Source: Symsagittifera roscoffensis (lineage: Eukaryota > Xenacoelomorpha > Acoela > Convolutidae). From it: a stretch of DNA of 64,000 bases. This document shows, piece by piece, positions 11,735-20,368 of this stretch. The first letter of the stretch is position 1; every line of letters begins with the position of its first letter. A program made the position numbers and the translations under genes. The stretch is taken from positions 7,512,633 through 7,576,632 of the forward strand of contig NC_087069.1 of assembly GCF_963678635.1 (NCBI RefSeq). The letters are read 5' to 3'. The notes under the pieces were generated by a model that saw only the letters and a program-made list of their open reading frames with translations, was not told the DNA's origin and did not search any database.

Positions 11735-11915
11735 GATTGGATATGACAACTTGAACAAAAATAAACATTTTTGTGATTGGAAACGACAATGTGTAAAATG
11801 GAGCTTTGTTTCCAATTAGACACGAGTTTTCTATAAGAATTCTATAAAAGGAAACTAAAATCTGATTGGACACGACTACAATCCAAATAAGGAAAATCCA
11901 TTCTGATTGGTTAAA
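11735..11915 (+). promoter_or_regulatory. CCAAT-box array with TATA box
   Basis: Four copies of a TGATTGG(A/T)NACGAC-like motif plus a reversed-order variant, each holding an inverted CCAAT box (ATTGG), flank a TATAAAAGG at about 11845. This is the layout of a strong pol II promoter using NF-Y-type sites. It lies upstream of the gene at 12131. CT-rich ACTACCG repeats follow to about 12055. Confidence 0.6.
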
Positions 11916-12130
11916 CCCACACATTCCAGTTGAAGGTACCCCTCTCTCTTAACTAAAAATCGTTTTATTTTCAACTTAACTACCGTCAACTACCTCCTCT
12001 CTCAGCTCTAAATACAATAATTTCAACATAACTACCGGCAAATTTCTCCCTCTCAACTGTAAATCTTGCTTTTAATCATTTACTCAACTTATTGCTCAAA
12101 ATTACCTTCTCAGTACAAAACAACAACCTT

Positions 12131-12589
12131 ATGTTCTCGGTGGAATTTTCGGCTGATTTAGTACAAATCCAAAAGCGAGAAACAGTTTGTGGAGTTTTTC
12201 TGGCACGAATGGACATCCCAATCCAAGTCTGGCATATGGTGGAAGTGATGCGAAGGGATTTCAACGAACATCATATAACGCAAGTACCTCCTACAGAGAA
12301 TCAACTTGGAGAAATGCAAATGATGGAGGAAGTGGCCGAGCATGTGGGAATGAACTACCCCGAAATTCCTGACTCTAGATATGTGGCTCAACCATTCGAC
12401 GATTTCCTCTTTCCTTGGGAAGAGGGATCTGTGGACAACCCAATTACCATCGAAGAGGATGCGGGGTTCTCTGAGCCAAGAACTCCAGTCAGCGAACCAC
12501 CAGTGATGGAGGCAAGACCAGCTTTGCGCTCCATTGAGAACTTGCAAAATTTTGAGAACTCAGCTGCTCGACAGCTCTTTGATTTGTAA
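12131..12589 (+). CDS. Acidic Maverick protein of unknown function, ~152 aa
   Basis: The first ATG in frame is 12131; the frame is open a little further left from a TTG. The protein is acidic, with runs such as QMMEEVAEHV, a central WEEGSV and a Pro-rich PVSEPPVM segment near the C-terminus. No known domain was recognised. The promoter-like array just upstream fits it. In copy 2 only the last third survives (31646-31821), fused out of context to the CRE array. Confidence 0.6.
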   Translation: MFSVEFSADLVQIQKRETVCGVFLARMDIPIQVWHMVEVMRRDFNEHHITQVPPTENQLGEMQMMEEVAEHVGMNYPEIPDSRYVAQPFDDFLFPWEEGSVDNPITIEEDAGFSEPRTPVSEPPVMEARPALRSIENLQNFENSAARQLFDL

Positions 12590-12599
12590 ATAAATTGGT

Positions 12600-13430
12600 T
12601 ACTGTCTTGTGCTTTGTAATTTAATTTCTTTGTATCTAGTAAAATTATTTTCAAGAGATAAGAACAAAGAGATCATAGAAAAGTTTATTAAGAAATTTCA
12701 ATGGTAAAAATTTGTTAAAAATGAAACTAATTATGCATCTGGTAAATACTTTTATAGAATTTTGTTAGAAAGATGGCAAAAAAATTAAACCAGTTTTTGC
12801 AAGCATGTTAAAAACTTTACATTAATTGTTTTTGCATCATGCAAAACTTTTCATAATTTTTTTACACACTTGTTAAAAAAATCAAAGAAAATCTCGCAAT
12901 TAAGAAAAATTTCATTAAATATTTTCGCATTTTAAAGAAAACTGAAAAAGAAAAAAAGAAAAAATTAAAGAAAGAAATCGCACTGTTAATAATTAAATAA
13001 AATGAAAATCTTTGTTTTGATTTTGATCACAAAAAAATCTCTTTTTTGCATGTAGATTGATCAAAAATATTGGAAAAACAATGTATTAAGATAGGGAATA
13101 GTACTTAAAGTCAGCAATTATGAAAAATTTTTAGCATTAATTTAACAAGTTTTTTACAAAAAATTTTTGCAATTTTTGCAAATGAATAAGAAAAAAATAA
13201 GTTTAATTTTTGCATTTGTTTTCAAAAAAATCACGAAAAAACTTGCATCTAACACAAAAATTTGTTGAAAATTTTTGCACACTTGTTGAAAAAACCAAAA
13301 CAGTTTTTGCATCTTGTAAAAAAAGTTTAATTAAATTTTTGCAAACGTGTTGAAAAAATCAAACCAAAATTTGCATCTTGCGAAAAAACTCTTGATTTAA
13401 ATATAAACAATTTTGACAAGATTTTTATTA
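12600..13430. repeat. A/T-rich interval with TTTTTGCATC-like repeats and a TIR motif
   Basis: No gene. The sequence repeats motifs such as TTTTTGCATC(T/A)TG and TTTTTGCAAAC/ACACTTGTTGAAAAA about ten times. At 13081-13101 it carries an exact copy of the ATGTATTAAGATAGGGAATA motif that is iterated in the terminal repeats. The interval separates the convergent genes ending at 12589 and 13439, and is conserved in copy 2 (31830-32640). Confidence 0.7.
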
Positions 13431-13438
13431 ACAAATAT

Positions 13439-14035
13439 TCAATTATTAATAGAAAATTTGATACGCTCACTATTTACAGTACCAAAACCATCATTAAAAC
13501 AATCAACAATTTTCAACAAATCAGTCACATACTTTGAGTTTTGAACTTTTCGAATCCTTTCCAAAAAAGCTGATCCAAGAGTCTGAGTGGATGCAAGCTT
13601 CTGAGCAGAACTGAGATAATGTCTTTTGAATTTTTTTCGCAGCAGTCGTTTCTTTGCAACACTGGGTAATTTTTCCGGTATTCTACATTTCAAGTTGTGT
13701 TTGACTGCACGATTCAATTGATTGAAAACTTCACCTCTTGATGAAATAATAATGAAATAAAATCTGTGTTTGTATAAAGTATATATACAGTCAACAATTT
13801 GATAAGTGAAATGATATTTATCTAATCTTTGCAAAATCTTATCGAGTGATGATCCGATTAATACTAAGTGAAATTTGCAATTTTCCACTGGGCAGAATGA
13901 TGAATGGTTAGATACACAGTAGTCTTGGGTGACAATAAATTTTTCATAAAAGTTTTCTGAGACAGAGATAAAAAGAGATTTTGCATTGTAGTCCCAATAA
14001 AAAGTGGGATATGCTTGACACATAGCAGATGCCAT
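13439..14035 (-). CDS. Maverick protein of unknown function, 198 aa (copy 1)
   Basis: Leftward gene; the ATG at 14035 is preferred to the GTG one codon earlier. The N-terminal half has several Cys and His residues (YCVSNHSSFCPVENCKFHL) and alternating hydrophobic strands (FYFIIIS). The C-terminal half is strongly basic (KRLLRKKFKRHY), suggesting nucleic-acid binding. The function is not recognised. It is kept nearly unchanged in copy 2 (32652-33248), so it was probably under selection before duplication. Confidence 0.7.
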   Translation of the reverse strand: MASAMCQAYPTFYWDYNAKSLFISVSENFYEKFIVTQDYCVSNHSSFCPVENCKFHLVLIGSSLDKILQRLDKYHFTYQIVDCIYTLYKHRFYFIIISSRGEVFNQLNRAVKHNLKCRIPEKLPSVAKKRLLRKKFKRHYLSSAQKLASTQTLGSAFLERIRKVQNSKYVTDLLKIVDCFNDGFGTVNSERIKFSINN

Positions 14036-14079
14036 CACCGATTACTTGTTGAAAATGATTTTTATCTATATTGAATTGC

Positions 14080-14165
14080 TTATATAGTAGTTACATCACC
14101 TACGCAATGTCCATATTTGGATCATCACCTACTCAGTATTCCATATAAGGTAAGAAATACCTTAA
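14080..14165. promoter_or_regulatory. Divergent promoter region sharing the CACCTACGCAAT motif
   Basis: CACCTACGCAATGTCC at 14097 matches the repeated motif of the CRE array at 10661-10850. A second partial copy (CACCTACTCAGTATTCC) follows, and a TATATAG sits near 14081. The interval lies between the leftward gene starting at 14035 and the rightward gene at 14251, so it may serve both. Confidence 0.5.
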
Positions 14166-14250
14166 ATGGGTTGTACAGTGAGTCATCTAGATTTCCTAAT
14201 TTCTATAAATTTACAAATATAATTATTTTGAAATATCTACTACTGATCAG

Positions 14251-14814
14251 TTGGTTCTGAATCTCAAATCAAAATTGTATTCACGAAAAGATATCCTTCC
14301 CAACTATATTGAATTCGCTAAGAACCAAAAAAGGATTGGGAGATTTTCTTGGTCCCAAAAACCCTACAACGGAAAAATTTGTTTTGAACCTTGCTTCCAA
14401 TTGCTAAAGAAAAATGAATCTGGACAATTCGAAAAAACCCAGCAAGTCTATCTTGGTGAAAAAGAAGGGGAAAGGATATCAGCAATACGGAATACTGTTA
14501 TTCACGATGCTGAAAACCTTGGACTCGTTCCTGTATTGGAACCCTATTCTGACAAAGACTCAACCATGGAGCAGGAACTTGCAAACTGTCATGCGGTGTA
14601 TGACGTAGCAACATACAAGAAAAGAAGGGTGTGTGTCACAATCAAGAAGTACAGTGTGAACAAGCCACCCTACATTCAGATTCGACTCTTCACTGCAAAG
14701 GAGAACGAAGTCTTGAAGCAAGTTGCCTATGTCAACTATACTTTGAACGAATTCAAAGAACTTGCCCAAGTCTTGGGAGATTTTATGTTTGTTGAGAACT
14801 GTAATGTTCAATAA
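14251..14814 (+). CDS. Maverick protein of unknown function, ~187 aa (copy 1)
   Basis: The open frame begins at a TTG with no suitable ATG, and the bases just before it (CTACTACTGATCAG) look like a 3' splice site, so a short upstream exon is likely. The protein is a soluble alpha/beta type with a Lys-rich start and a middle EKEGERISAIRNTVIH; no motif I recognise. It is kept intact in copy 2 (33464-34027). It is the first of a rightward run of genes leading to the packaging ATPase. Confidence 0.65.
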   Translation: MVLNLKSKLYSRKDILPNYIEFAKNQKRIGRFSWSQKPYNGKICFEPCFQLLKKNESGQFEKTQQVYLGEKEGERISAIRNTVIHDAENLGLVPVLEPYSDKDSTMEQELANCHAVYDVATYKKRRVCVTIKKYSVNKPPYIQIRLFTAKENEVLKQVAYVNYTLNEFKELAQVLGDFMFVENCNVQ

Positions 14815-14903
14815 TTTTGTTGTTGAGTGATGTTATTATAGTAATGTAATTCAAATATTCATCTTCTTGAATCATTTTTTAAAACTTCTTTGAGCTGAGC
14901 AGT

Positions 14904-15332
14904 ATGAGTTGGAACATTGGTTTTTCAAGAAATCTTATTTTAAAGCTTCAAAATAAATTGGGACTTTTTCATATCGTCCGACAAGAAAAGTCCCAGAAAT
15001 TTTCACTAACAGTTTTGGAATCTCGAAATTTACCAAAATTGCAAGATTTGGATACAGAATCACAAATTTCTCAATTTGAGTGGACTTTGCATAATGGAAG
15101 ACAAAAAATTTTTCTAAGTTATCGTTCAGATATTAAAAAAATAGATCTTATAGAGTATCGTAGAAAAGGAAACACTTGGAAGAACAATCAGAATTTTCAG
15201 TTGGAAAAAAAAGAGTATGATAATTTGGTTGATTTTATCCCCTCAGTTTTGTCTTATGTAGAAACATTCAAAAAAACTTGTATCATTATTGACGAATGCA
15301 CTGTAGAAAATGAACGTTCAGAAATTGAATGA
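14904..15332 (+). CDS. Maverick protein of unknown function, 142 aa (copy 1)
   Basis: Opens at an ATG (MSWNIGF). A mixed strand/helix protein with many Lys residues and an acidic C-terminus (ENERSEIE). It overlaps the next gene by 23 nt in another frame, which suggests they share a transcript. No family was recognised. Conserved at 34117-34545. Confidence 0.65.
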   Translation: MSWNIGFSRNLILKLQNKLGLFHIVRQEKSQKFSLTVLESRNLPKLQDLDTESQISQFEWTLHNGRQKIFLSYRSDIKKIDLIEYRRKGNTWKNNQNFQLEKKEYDNLVDFIPSVLSYVETFKKTCIIIDECTVENERSEIE

Positions 15333-15714
15333 AGTTCTCAGAAATTTTGATTTGATAAAGCATGATTTTTCATCAAATACAAAAAGAAAAAATTACTTTC
15401 TTTGTACCTGTATTGTTTTGGACCCAAACATAAATTTGAAAGAAATGGACCAAAAATTTCCTTTTGGGGGTCTAATTGGATACGGAAATTCTTGTATGGA
15501 TTACTTTTTTGCAAATTCAAAAACTTTGAGACTTCATGCAATTTTACATGATGCAGCTGGATCTGTGAATTCTACTACTTATAAGGGACCTGGTTATTGT
15601 TATGTTTTACCTAGATTTCCAAGTTCTTGTTTTCTTGGTCACGTGACTGGATTAATCTTTTGTTTATATGTTAAAATTTTTGCTTCATCAGTATATGCAT
15701 TGTTCGATTGTTAG
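15310..15714 (+). CDS. Maverick protein of unknown function, 134 aa (copy 1)
   Basis: Starts inside the end of the previous gene. The central part is rich in Gly, Tyr and Asn (GLIGYGNSCMDYFF, YKGPGYCYVLPRFP) and the C-terminal 25 residues are hydrophobic (GHVTGLIFCLYVKIFASSVY), possibly a tail anchor. Function not recognised. The copy-2 version (34523-34927) has the same protein sequence as far as I can see. Confidence 0.65.
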   Translation: MNVQKLNEVLRNFDLIKHDFSSNTKRKNYFLCTCIVLDPNINLKEMDQKFPFGGLIGYGNSCMDYFFANSKTLRLHAILHDAAGSVNSTTYKGPGYCYVLPRFPSSCFLGHVTGLIFCLYVKIFASSVYALFDC

Positions 15715-15753
15715 TTATTCTAACAAAAATTTTCAGCGAAAACAGTTACCATC

Positions 15754-16224
15754 ATGAGTCTAGTTGTTTTGGATATTGAGTGTATTGAAAACAAAATAGT
15801 TAAAGAGTTAGGAGTTTATCAAAATGGACAAACTGTGGGATATTCCTTTCTTCCTCCCAAAAAGTTCAAGGCTACATCTCAGTCTGCTTGGTGTACGAAG
15901 CATCTTCATGGAATCAATTGGAACAGTGGCCATGAAAAATGTACTGAGCTTGAAAAAATATTGAAAAAACTAAAAGCTCCAGAAACGGAGTTTTTTGCAA
16001 AAGGTTATGAAAAATGTAAAATTCTGTCAGAAATTTTGGAAACGAAGGTTACAAACTTGGATGACTACGCATGTCCAAAAGTTCAGAATTTGATTTTCAA
16101 AGATGAAGAATATGATTGGAGGTGTAGCAACTACCCATTTCGTCATGCAAATACTCTTCACTGTGCAGAAAGAAAAGCATTTGCATACGGAACATGGACT
16201 CGATGTTTTTTTAATAAATTGTAA
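15754..16224 (+). CDS. Exonuclease-like (RNase H fold) Maverick protein, 156 aa (copy 1)
   Basis: The start VVLDIECIENKIVKELGVY has the shape of the first motif of DEDD-type 3'-5' exonucleases (DxE followed by a strand), and FFAKGYEKCKIL could be the second strand-helix. The tail carries Cys and His residues in an order like CSNYPFRHANTLHCAERKA. I infer a small RNase H-fold nuclease or an inactive relative; the later catalytic Asp residues are not clear. A possible donor at the stop codon (TTGTAAAT) could splice it in frame to the next small gene. Confidence 0.55.
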   Translation: MSLVVLDIECIENKIVKELGVYQNGQTVGYSFLPPKKFKATSQSAWCTKHLHGINWNSGHEKCTELEKILKKLKAPETEFFAKGYEKCKILSEILETKVTNLDDYACPKVQNLIFKDEEYDWRCSNYPFRHANTLHCAERKAFAYGTWTRCFFNKL

Positions 16225-16304
16225 ATTACCTTAATAATTTTGTATTATTGTGTTTTTGAAATTTAAATGTTAGTCATTATCAATTTTTTCATTCCAGAGT
16301 TGAG

Positions 16305-16517
16305 ATGGGTGATGAATGTGACAAGCAATTAAATTTAGGAAATTTTGTTTTTGATGAGGAGAATCATGAACGAAAATCTTGGAAGTTTTTTGGACGTACG
16401 TGTAATAGATCTCTTTTAGTGTTTATGTGCCAATTTTTTGTCATAGTTTTAATACTAGCATGTGCAATCGTTCGAATAATGTTATCCACTACATGTGAAG
16501 AACAACTGTTTGGGTAG
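16305..16517 (+). CDS. Single-pass membrane protein, 70 aa (copy 1)
   Basis: A hydrophilic, charged N-terminus of about 35 residues, then one membrane span (LLVFMCQFFVIVLILACAIV) and a short Cys-containing tail. A T-rich 3' splice site (TTTTTTCATTCCAG) lies eight nt before its ATG. Small proteins of this build sit just before the packaging ATPase in other Mavericks. Likely a virion or membrane component; the role is unproven. Confidence 0.65.
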   Translation: MGDECDKQLNLGNFVFDEENHERKSWKFFGRTCNRSLLVFMCQFFVIVLILACAIVRIMLSTTCEEQLFG

Positions 16518-16563
16518 CAATTTTATCAAGTACAGTCGGTTATATTTTACCTTCTCCAAAGCT

Positions 16564-17430
16564 ATGAACAAAATAATTTCTACCAAAGAACGAGTTTTTA
16601 TTTCGCTAGTTGGACCGAGTGGATCTGGAAAATCACATCTTATTTTTGAGTGGTTAAAAATTGGTACATTTCAACCAAAGTTTGACAAAATTTTTTATTT
16701 TTATCAACATTATCAACCTCTTTATGGACAAATGCAAAGAAAAAACCTTAAGTTTATCCAAGGAGTTGACTTTGAACTGATTGAAAACCTTCCCAATAAT
16801 GGAACAAAATACCTGTTAATATTTGATGATTCTTGTGAAGAAATTTCAAATTCTAAGCAGTTTGTAAAAGTTGCTACTGCTGGAAGACACAGGGGACTGA
16901 ATACAATATATATTAAGCATAACTTGTTTCATCAAAGCAAATTGGGAAGAGATGCTGAGTTACAAAATACACATATAGTCCTTTTCAAGTCACCGAGAGA
17001 TGTTTTACAAATCAATACATTAAGTCAACAACTAGGTCTAGGATCTCAATTGAAAGAGTGGTATCAAGATGCAACATCTACTCCTTATGGTCATTTACTC
17101 ATTGATTTAACTCCAAAAACAGTTGATTCGCTAAGATATTGCACAAACAGTGGTTCAGTTCCATCAAAGTTTTATCTACCAGCAGGAACAGAAACTAAGT
17201 TTTTGGACGATGAGCATACAATACGTCTCTATACTCCCAATATTCCAAACATTTTCCCAAAAACTTCAAAAACAATTCATCCTCCATTGTCCAAAAAGTT
17301 TCATTCAATTCCTCAGCGAATGTCTAGTAAACTTACTACGAGGCGAGCTACAGGATCGTCGAAAAGTAGACGTAGTAAAATATCGACGAGAAATATCAGA
17401 ACTCACACGAAGAAGAACTTCACTGCATAA
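16564..17430 (+). CDS. FtsK/HerA-type genome-packaging ATPase (copy 1)
   Basis: Drives DNA into capsids in Mavericks and related double-jelly-roll viruses. From the ATG at 16564 the Walker A motif GPSGSGKS is at residues 17-24 and the Walker B motif YLLIFDD ends at Asp88-Asp89. The frame is open further left to 16495 but without an ATG. The C-terminus is very basic (SSKSRRSKISTR) and overlaps another reading frame that encodes a Lys/Arg-rich protein. This copy keeps both Walker B acids, unlike copy 2, and reads ten residues further before its stop. Confidence 0.92.
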   Translation: MNKIISTKERVFISLVGPSGSGKSHLIFEWLKIGTFQPKFDKIFYFYQHYQPLYGQMQRKNLKFIQGVDFELIENLPNNGTKYLLIFDDSCEEISNSKQFVKVATAGRHRGLNTIYIKHNLFHQSKLGRDAELQNTHIVLFKSPRDVLQINTLSQQLGLGSQLKEWYQDATSTPYGHLLIDLTPKTVDSLRYCTNSGSVPSKFYLPAGTETKFLDDEHTIRLYTPNIPNIFPKTSKTIHPPLSKKFHSIPQRMSSKLTTRRATGSSKSRRSKISTRNIRTHTKKNFTA

Positions 17431-17512
17431 AAGGAGAACTATTTTGAGCTCACCAAAAGGCTTACAATTAATATCTGTTATCACTCCTTTTGTCATTAAA
17501 CGATTGACGTAG
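17150..17512 (+). CDS. Lys/Arg-rich Maverick protein overlapping the ATPase end (copy 1)
   Basis: Out of frame with the ATPase C-terminus. The useful part is the last 65-70 residues: a helical basic stretch (LQDRRKVDVVKYRREISEL), then RRRTSLHKRRTILSSPKG and a hydrophobic end. This order (LxxRRxSLxxKRxxL, Gly, hydrophobic tail) matches a small protein commonly found beside Maverick ATPase genes, as I recall it. The exact start is unclear; it could be nearer 17290 or come by splicing. Confidence 0.5.
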   Translation: MVQFHQSFIYQQEQKLSFWTMSIQYVSILPIFQTFSQKLQKQFILHCPKSFIQFLSECLVNLLRGELQDRRKVDVVKYRREISELTRRRTSLHKRRTILSSPKGLQLISVITPFVIKRLT

Positions 17513-17592
17513 TATGGATCAGTTTGTTCTAATTCTTTACTCAATTTATTAATCACAAAGCACACTTCCAAAAAAACCAAAATTGTAACAAA

Positions 17593-17924
17593 AGCAAGAA
17601 AAAGAGGAGATTGTACCAAAAAATTTTGATTCTATTTACAGTGCTGTAAATGCAAAGTTGAAAACGAGTAACAATAAGCACCTTATTGATTTAATTTTGA
17701 ACTCTCCTAGAATTAGACTAAGTCAGTCAGAAAATATCATATTAGATAATCGAGACACAAAAGAATCAATTGTAGACTTTGTGTGTGCACTAAAACGAAA
17801 AAATACCGACTTTCCCGATATTTACTTTACCATTTTGGAAGCAACTCAAATTCCACCTAAACTTGTTACCAACAAGAATGCCAGAGCGAAAGACAGAGGA
17901 ACTTGGATCCCTTTCAAAATCTGA
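17593..17924 (+). CDS. Small Maverick ORF without ATG, likely a downstream exon (copy 1)
   Basis: Open for about 110 codons after a TAA but with no ATG. A splice acceptor-like CTATTTACAG occurs at 17632-17641. The recognisable part (LIDLILNSPRI ... SIVDFVCALKR ... ATQIPPKLVTN) resembles the C-terminal module of the basic protein encoded just upstream in other Mavericks, so this and 17150-17512 may be two exons of one gene. It overlaps the integrase start by 47 nt. Confidence 0.45.
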
Positions 17925-18395
17925 AAAGGTAAGTCTGAACAGATTGTATTCTAGGGGTAGAGCTGCGTACGGTTCTGTGCGAAACTTGAGTAAAGCAAGC
18001 GGATTGTCAAAAAAGAAAGTAGAACAGTTTTTACAAACCAAAACATCGTATACAAAATTTGGTTCCCCAATCAGACGTTTACGAAGGCTTCAAGCATTTT
18101 CAAAATATATAAATGAAATTTGGTGTATGGATTTGGCATTTGTGGACAAACTAGCTCGTCAAAACAAGGGAGTCAAACATTTATTGGTTGCTGTTGATGT
18201 TTTTTCGCGATTTGTCAGAGTTCAAACAATGAAAACTAAATATGCCAAAGACACTTTGCAAGCTTTCAAAAAAAAATGATTTCTCGAAAAAACACTCCTG
18301 AAAAGCTTTGGGTTGATAAAAGAACGGAATATGGAGGAATTTTCAAAAAATTTTGCAAGGAAAAAAAGCATTGAAGTTTACTCAACCATGAATGA
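17878..18395 (+). pseudogene. Integrase, frameshifted and truncated (copy 1)
   Basis: The front of a retroviral-type DDE integrase. The first catalytic Asp is in WCMDLAF. A longer A-run near 18270 than in copy 2 shifts the frame and gives a stop at 18279. The second Asp region follows in another frame. At 18395, right after the Asn-Glu-Thr-Lys codons, the sequence switches to minus-strand gypsy DNA, so the catalytic Glu and C-terminal domain are lost. Not functional. Confidence 0.95.
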
Positions 18396-19006
18396 AACAA
18401 AAGTCCTTGATGAGTTCGAGCTGTTTGCCCCTCAAGTGTTCAATCTCCGACGGGACCGGTTTATCACTTTGCATTTCATCTAGTGTGGGCCGCTCCGGAA
18501 AGTTCGAGCAGCTCGACAGCCCATCGTCCGTCTCTGACTTAAGTGATTTAACAAGACCCGATGAACCTTTTATTTTCTGTAATCGTCTCAAGATAGAAAT
18601 TTTGTCCCTATGATTAGGACAATCATCAACTTCATTTTAGGACATTCTCAGTCATTTCATATCGAGTTTTAACCGGTAAAGCATATACCAGCTTCCTCCC
18701 CTTCTGTATCGTGATCGGTATATCAAGAGTATTCAACAAGACACTGACGCAGAGGCCGCTCTTGGTTATCGAGAAGGATCTTCCTAAAATAGCAGCACTT
18801 TGACTATTGCGATTTGGGACTATGCATACTTGCTTATTGTCACTTAGTTCATTTAAATTTTTCATGCGCAAGCTTACAATTGCCGGTTCGTTTGCTTCCA
18901 GCCTCACCCTCCTACTCAAGAATACCGGTGCTTTATTTTCATTCGCTATTATTAAATTTACCGGTTTTATTGCGTACCTCCTATCCGGGTTTCTTATCCT
19001 GAACAT
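18396..19006 (-). pseudogene. gypsy pre-RT linker region
   Basis: Two pieces, 19006-18632 and 18591-18382 (the last bases run into the Maverick join). It contains NSQSAAILGRSFSITKSGLCVSV broken only by frame, and VLLNTLDIPITIQKGRKL, which recur in the plus-strand element before its RT. This is the section between protease and reverse transcriptase. It is interrupted by a stop and frame change near 18610-18630 and lacks any RT. Confidence 0.75.
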
Positions 19007-19070
19007 CGCATTGTTTAAATCAATCGTTACGTCAAAATTCCTGATGAAGTCTCTGCCTAAAATGAATTGT

Positions 19071-19830
19071 TCAGACTCGTCCAGGTTTTCTACTAAGAAA
19101 GCTCATCCACAGATTGCGTTCCCCCAGATTTAGGGCTGTTATTGGTGTCCTGCCTAGCACCCGCAGCGCCCCTTTGTTGGCTGTTGACAACCGTATTCTC
19201 GAGTCTATCAAGTCATCTTTGTCGAAACCCATTCGCTCCCAAGTTTCGATTGGTATTACACTCAAGACCGCACCAGTATCGAGTAACCCACGCAAGTGAG
19301 TCTTTTTGCCACTTATGTCAAGCACGTGTGCTGATACGTCTGCCTCTGTCCCTATGTGCATTGCATCTTCCTCCAGCATGGCAGAGTGTCCAATCGATCT
19401 CACCCTTAGTTCTTCTCTTCCTACGTAGATCTGTTACTAGATCTTCATCGCATGTTATCATTGTTTTCGTATAGATGTTCATCCCATCTATATTTAGCGT
19501 CACCTCATGCGGACCATAAGCTTCTGTGTACCTGTTGTCAACTCGGACTGCCTTGCTACTCCCTCTTGTAATTAGTGCCCGTACTGCTCTAGAAGTCGTT
19601 TGAGGACTTATACCACTCAAGTAGTCGGCGTACACATCAATGTGCATTATTGTCTGGTCGCTGGGTTCGCTCAAAATTCTGGTCACCTCATGGCCGCCGA
19701 CGGTGATTATTGACAATATTCTAGCCCCGTTTTCGTTATGCCGAATGGTTTTCCTGTCACCACTTTCACAGTGTTGCAGCTTCCATTCTTTGTCGACCCC
19801 GCTACAGCCTCTGGTGTTGACTTCGAGCAA
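19071..19830 (-). pseudogene. gypsy aspartic protease (retropepsin-like), frameshifted
   Basis: Two overlapping frames, 19830-19318 and 19403-19071. The second has the active-site motif LLDTGAVLSVIP typical of retropepsins, and later ALNLGERNLWMSFL. The first is the preceding Gag-Pol spacer, with a basic tail that is probably out-of-frame reading. In the element this protease would cleave the Gag-Pol polyprotein. At least one frameshift near 19400 breaks it. Confidence 0.82.
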
Positions 19831-19978
19831 GTCAATGCCTCATTGATATTCTGTCTATCGATCTCCTGCTTTAGTCGTTGTTCTATCTCTTTTGCCGCCA
19901 GGTCCTGCTTCACCTTATTTATGGCCTCTGCCGCCGCTTTCTCATAATTTATCTCTAGAGTCTTCCTGGCTGTGGCCT

Positions 19979-20368
19979 CTAATGCACCTGGGTTACAGCT
20001 TTCACTGTTTTCGTCGGTAGTTCCGTGTTCGGTGCTCCTAAGTTTTTTGTTTCAAACTCGTTTTGACTCTTCCGCTGATTTCGGACCGCCGCTAACGCCA
20101 ATTTATGTTTGGGGTGACTCTGGTCCTTGACCGCCTCCCAAAACAAAGGACAATCCATCCTGAAGTGACCTTCCTGATTGCAAAAGAAGCATCTTGCACC
20201 TATCTTGATGATCAAGCCACTATAGTACTCGTGTTCTTCCATCTGGCTCATGTCCTCCTCATCTGGTGCGTATCCTAGACTCTTCATGCCCTGTTTATAT
20301 GTTGTGCAATCAGCCACGTGGTGATCTGCTGACCCACAATTCGCGCATGATCTATTTGTCCATGTCAT
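19979..20368 (-). pseudogene. gypsy nucleocapsid with two CCHC zinc knuckles
   Basis: Two CX2CX4HX4C knuckles: CANCGSADHHVADC and CFFCNQEGHFRMDC. Such knuckles bind the packaged RNA. It continues Gag at 20514-22232 after at least two frame changes between 20370 and 20515, one of them next to an in-frame TAG. The C-terminal part is Lys/Asn/Gln-rich. Confidence 0.85.

Larger units (their letters stand above)
5456..18395. mobile_element. Maverick/Polinton copy 1, truncated on the right
   Basis: It has the left terminal repeat and about 12.9 kb of the same gene order as copy 2 (26287-41958). It stops inside the integrase gene at 18395, where minus-strand gypsy sequence starts abruptly. Everything to the right of integrase (minor capsid, pVI-like, major capsid, membrane protein, protease, right TIR) is missing. 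It keeps a 1.6-kb segment (10829-12413) that copy 2 has lost. The polymerase carries a private frameshift and the integrase an extra poly-A frameshift, so this copy is not autonomous. Confidence 0.95.
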
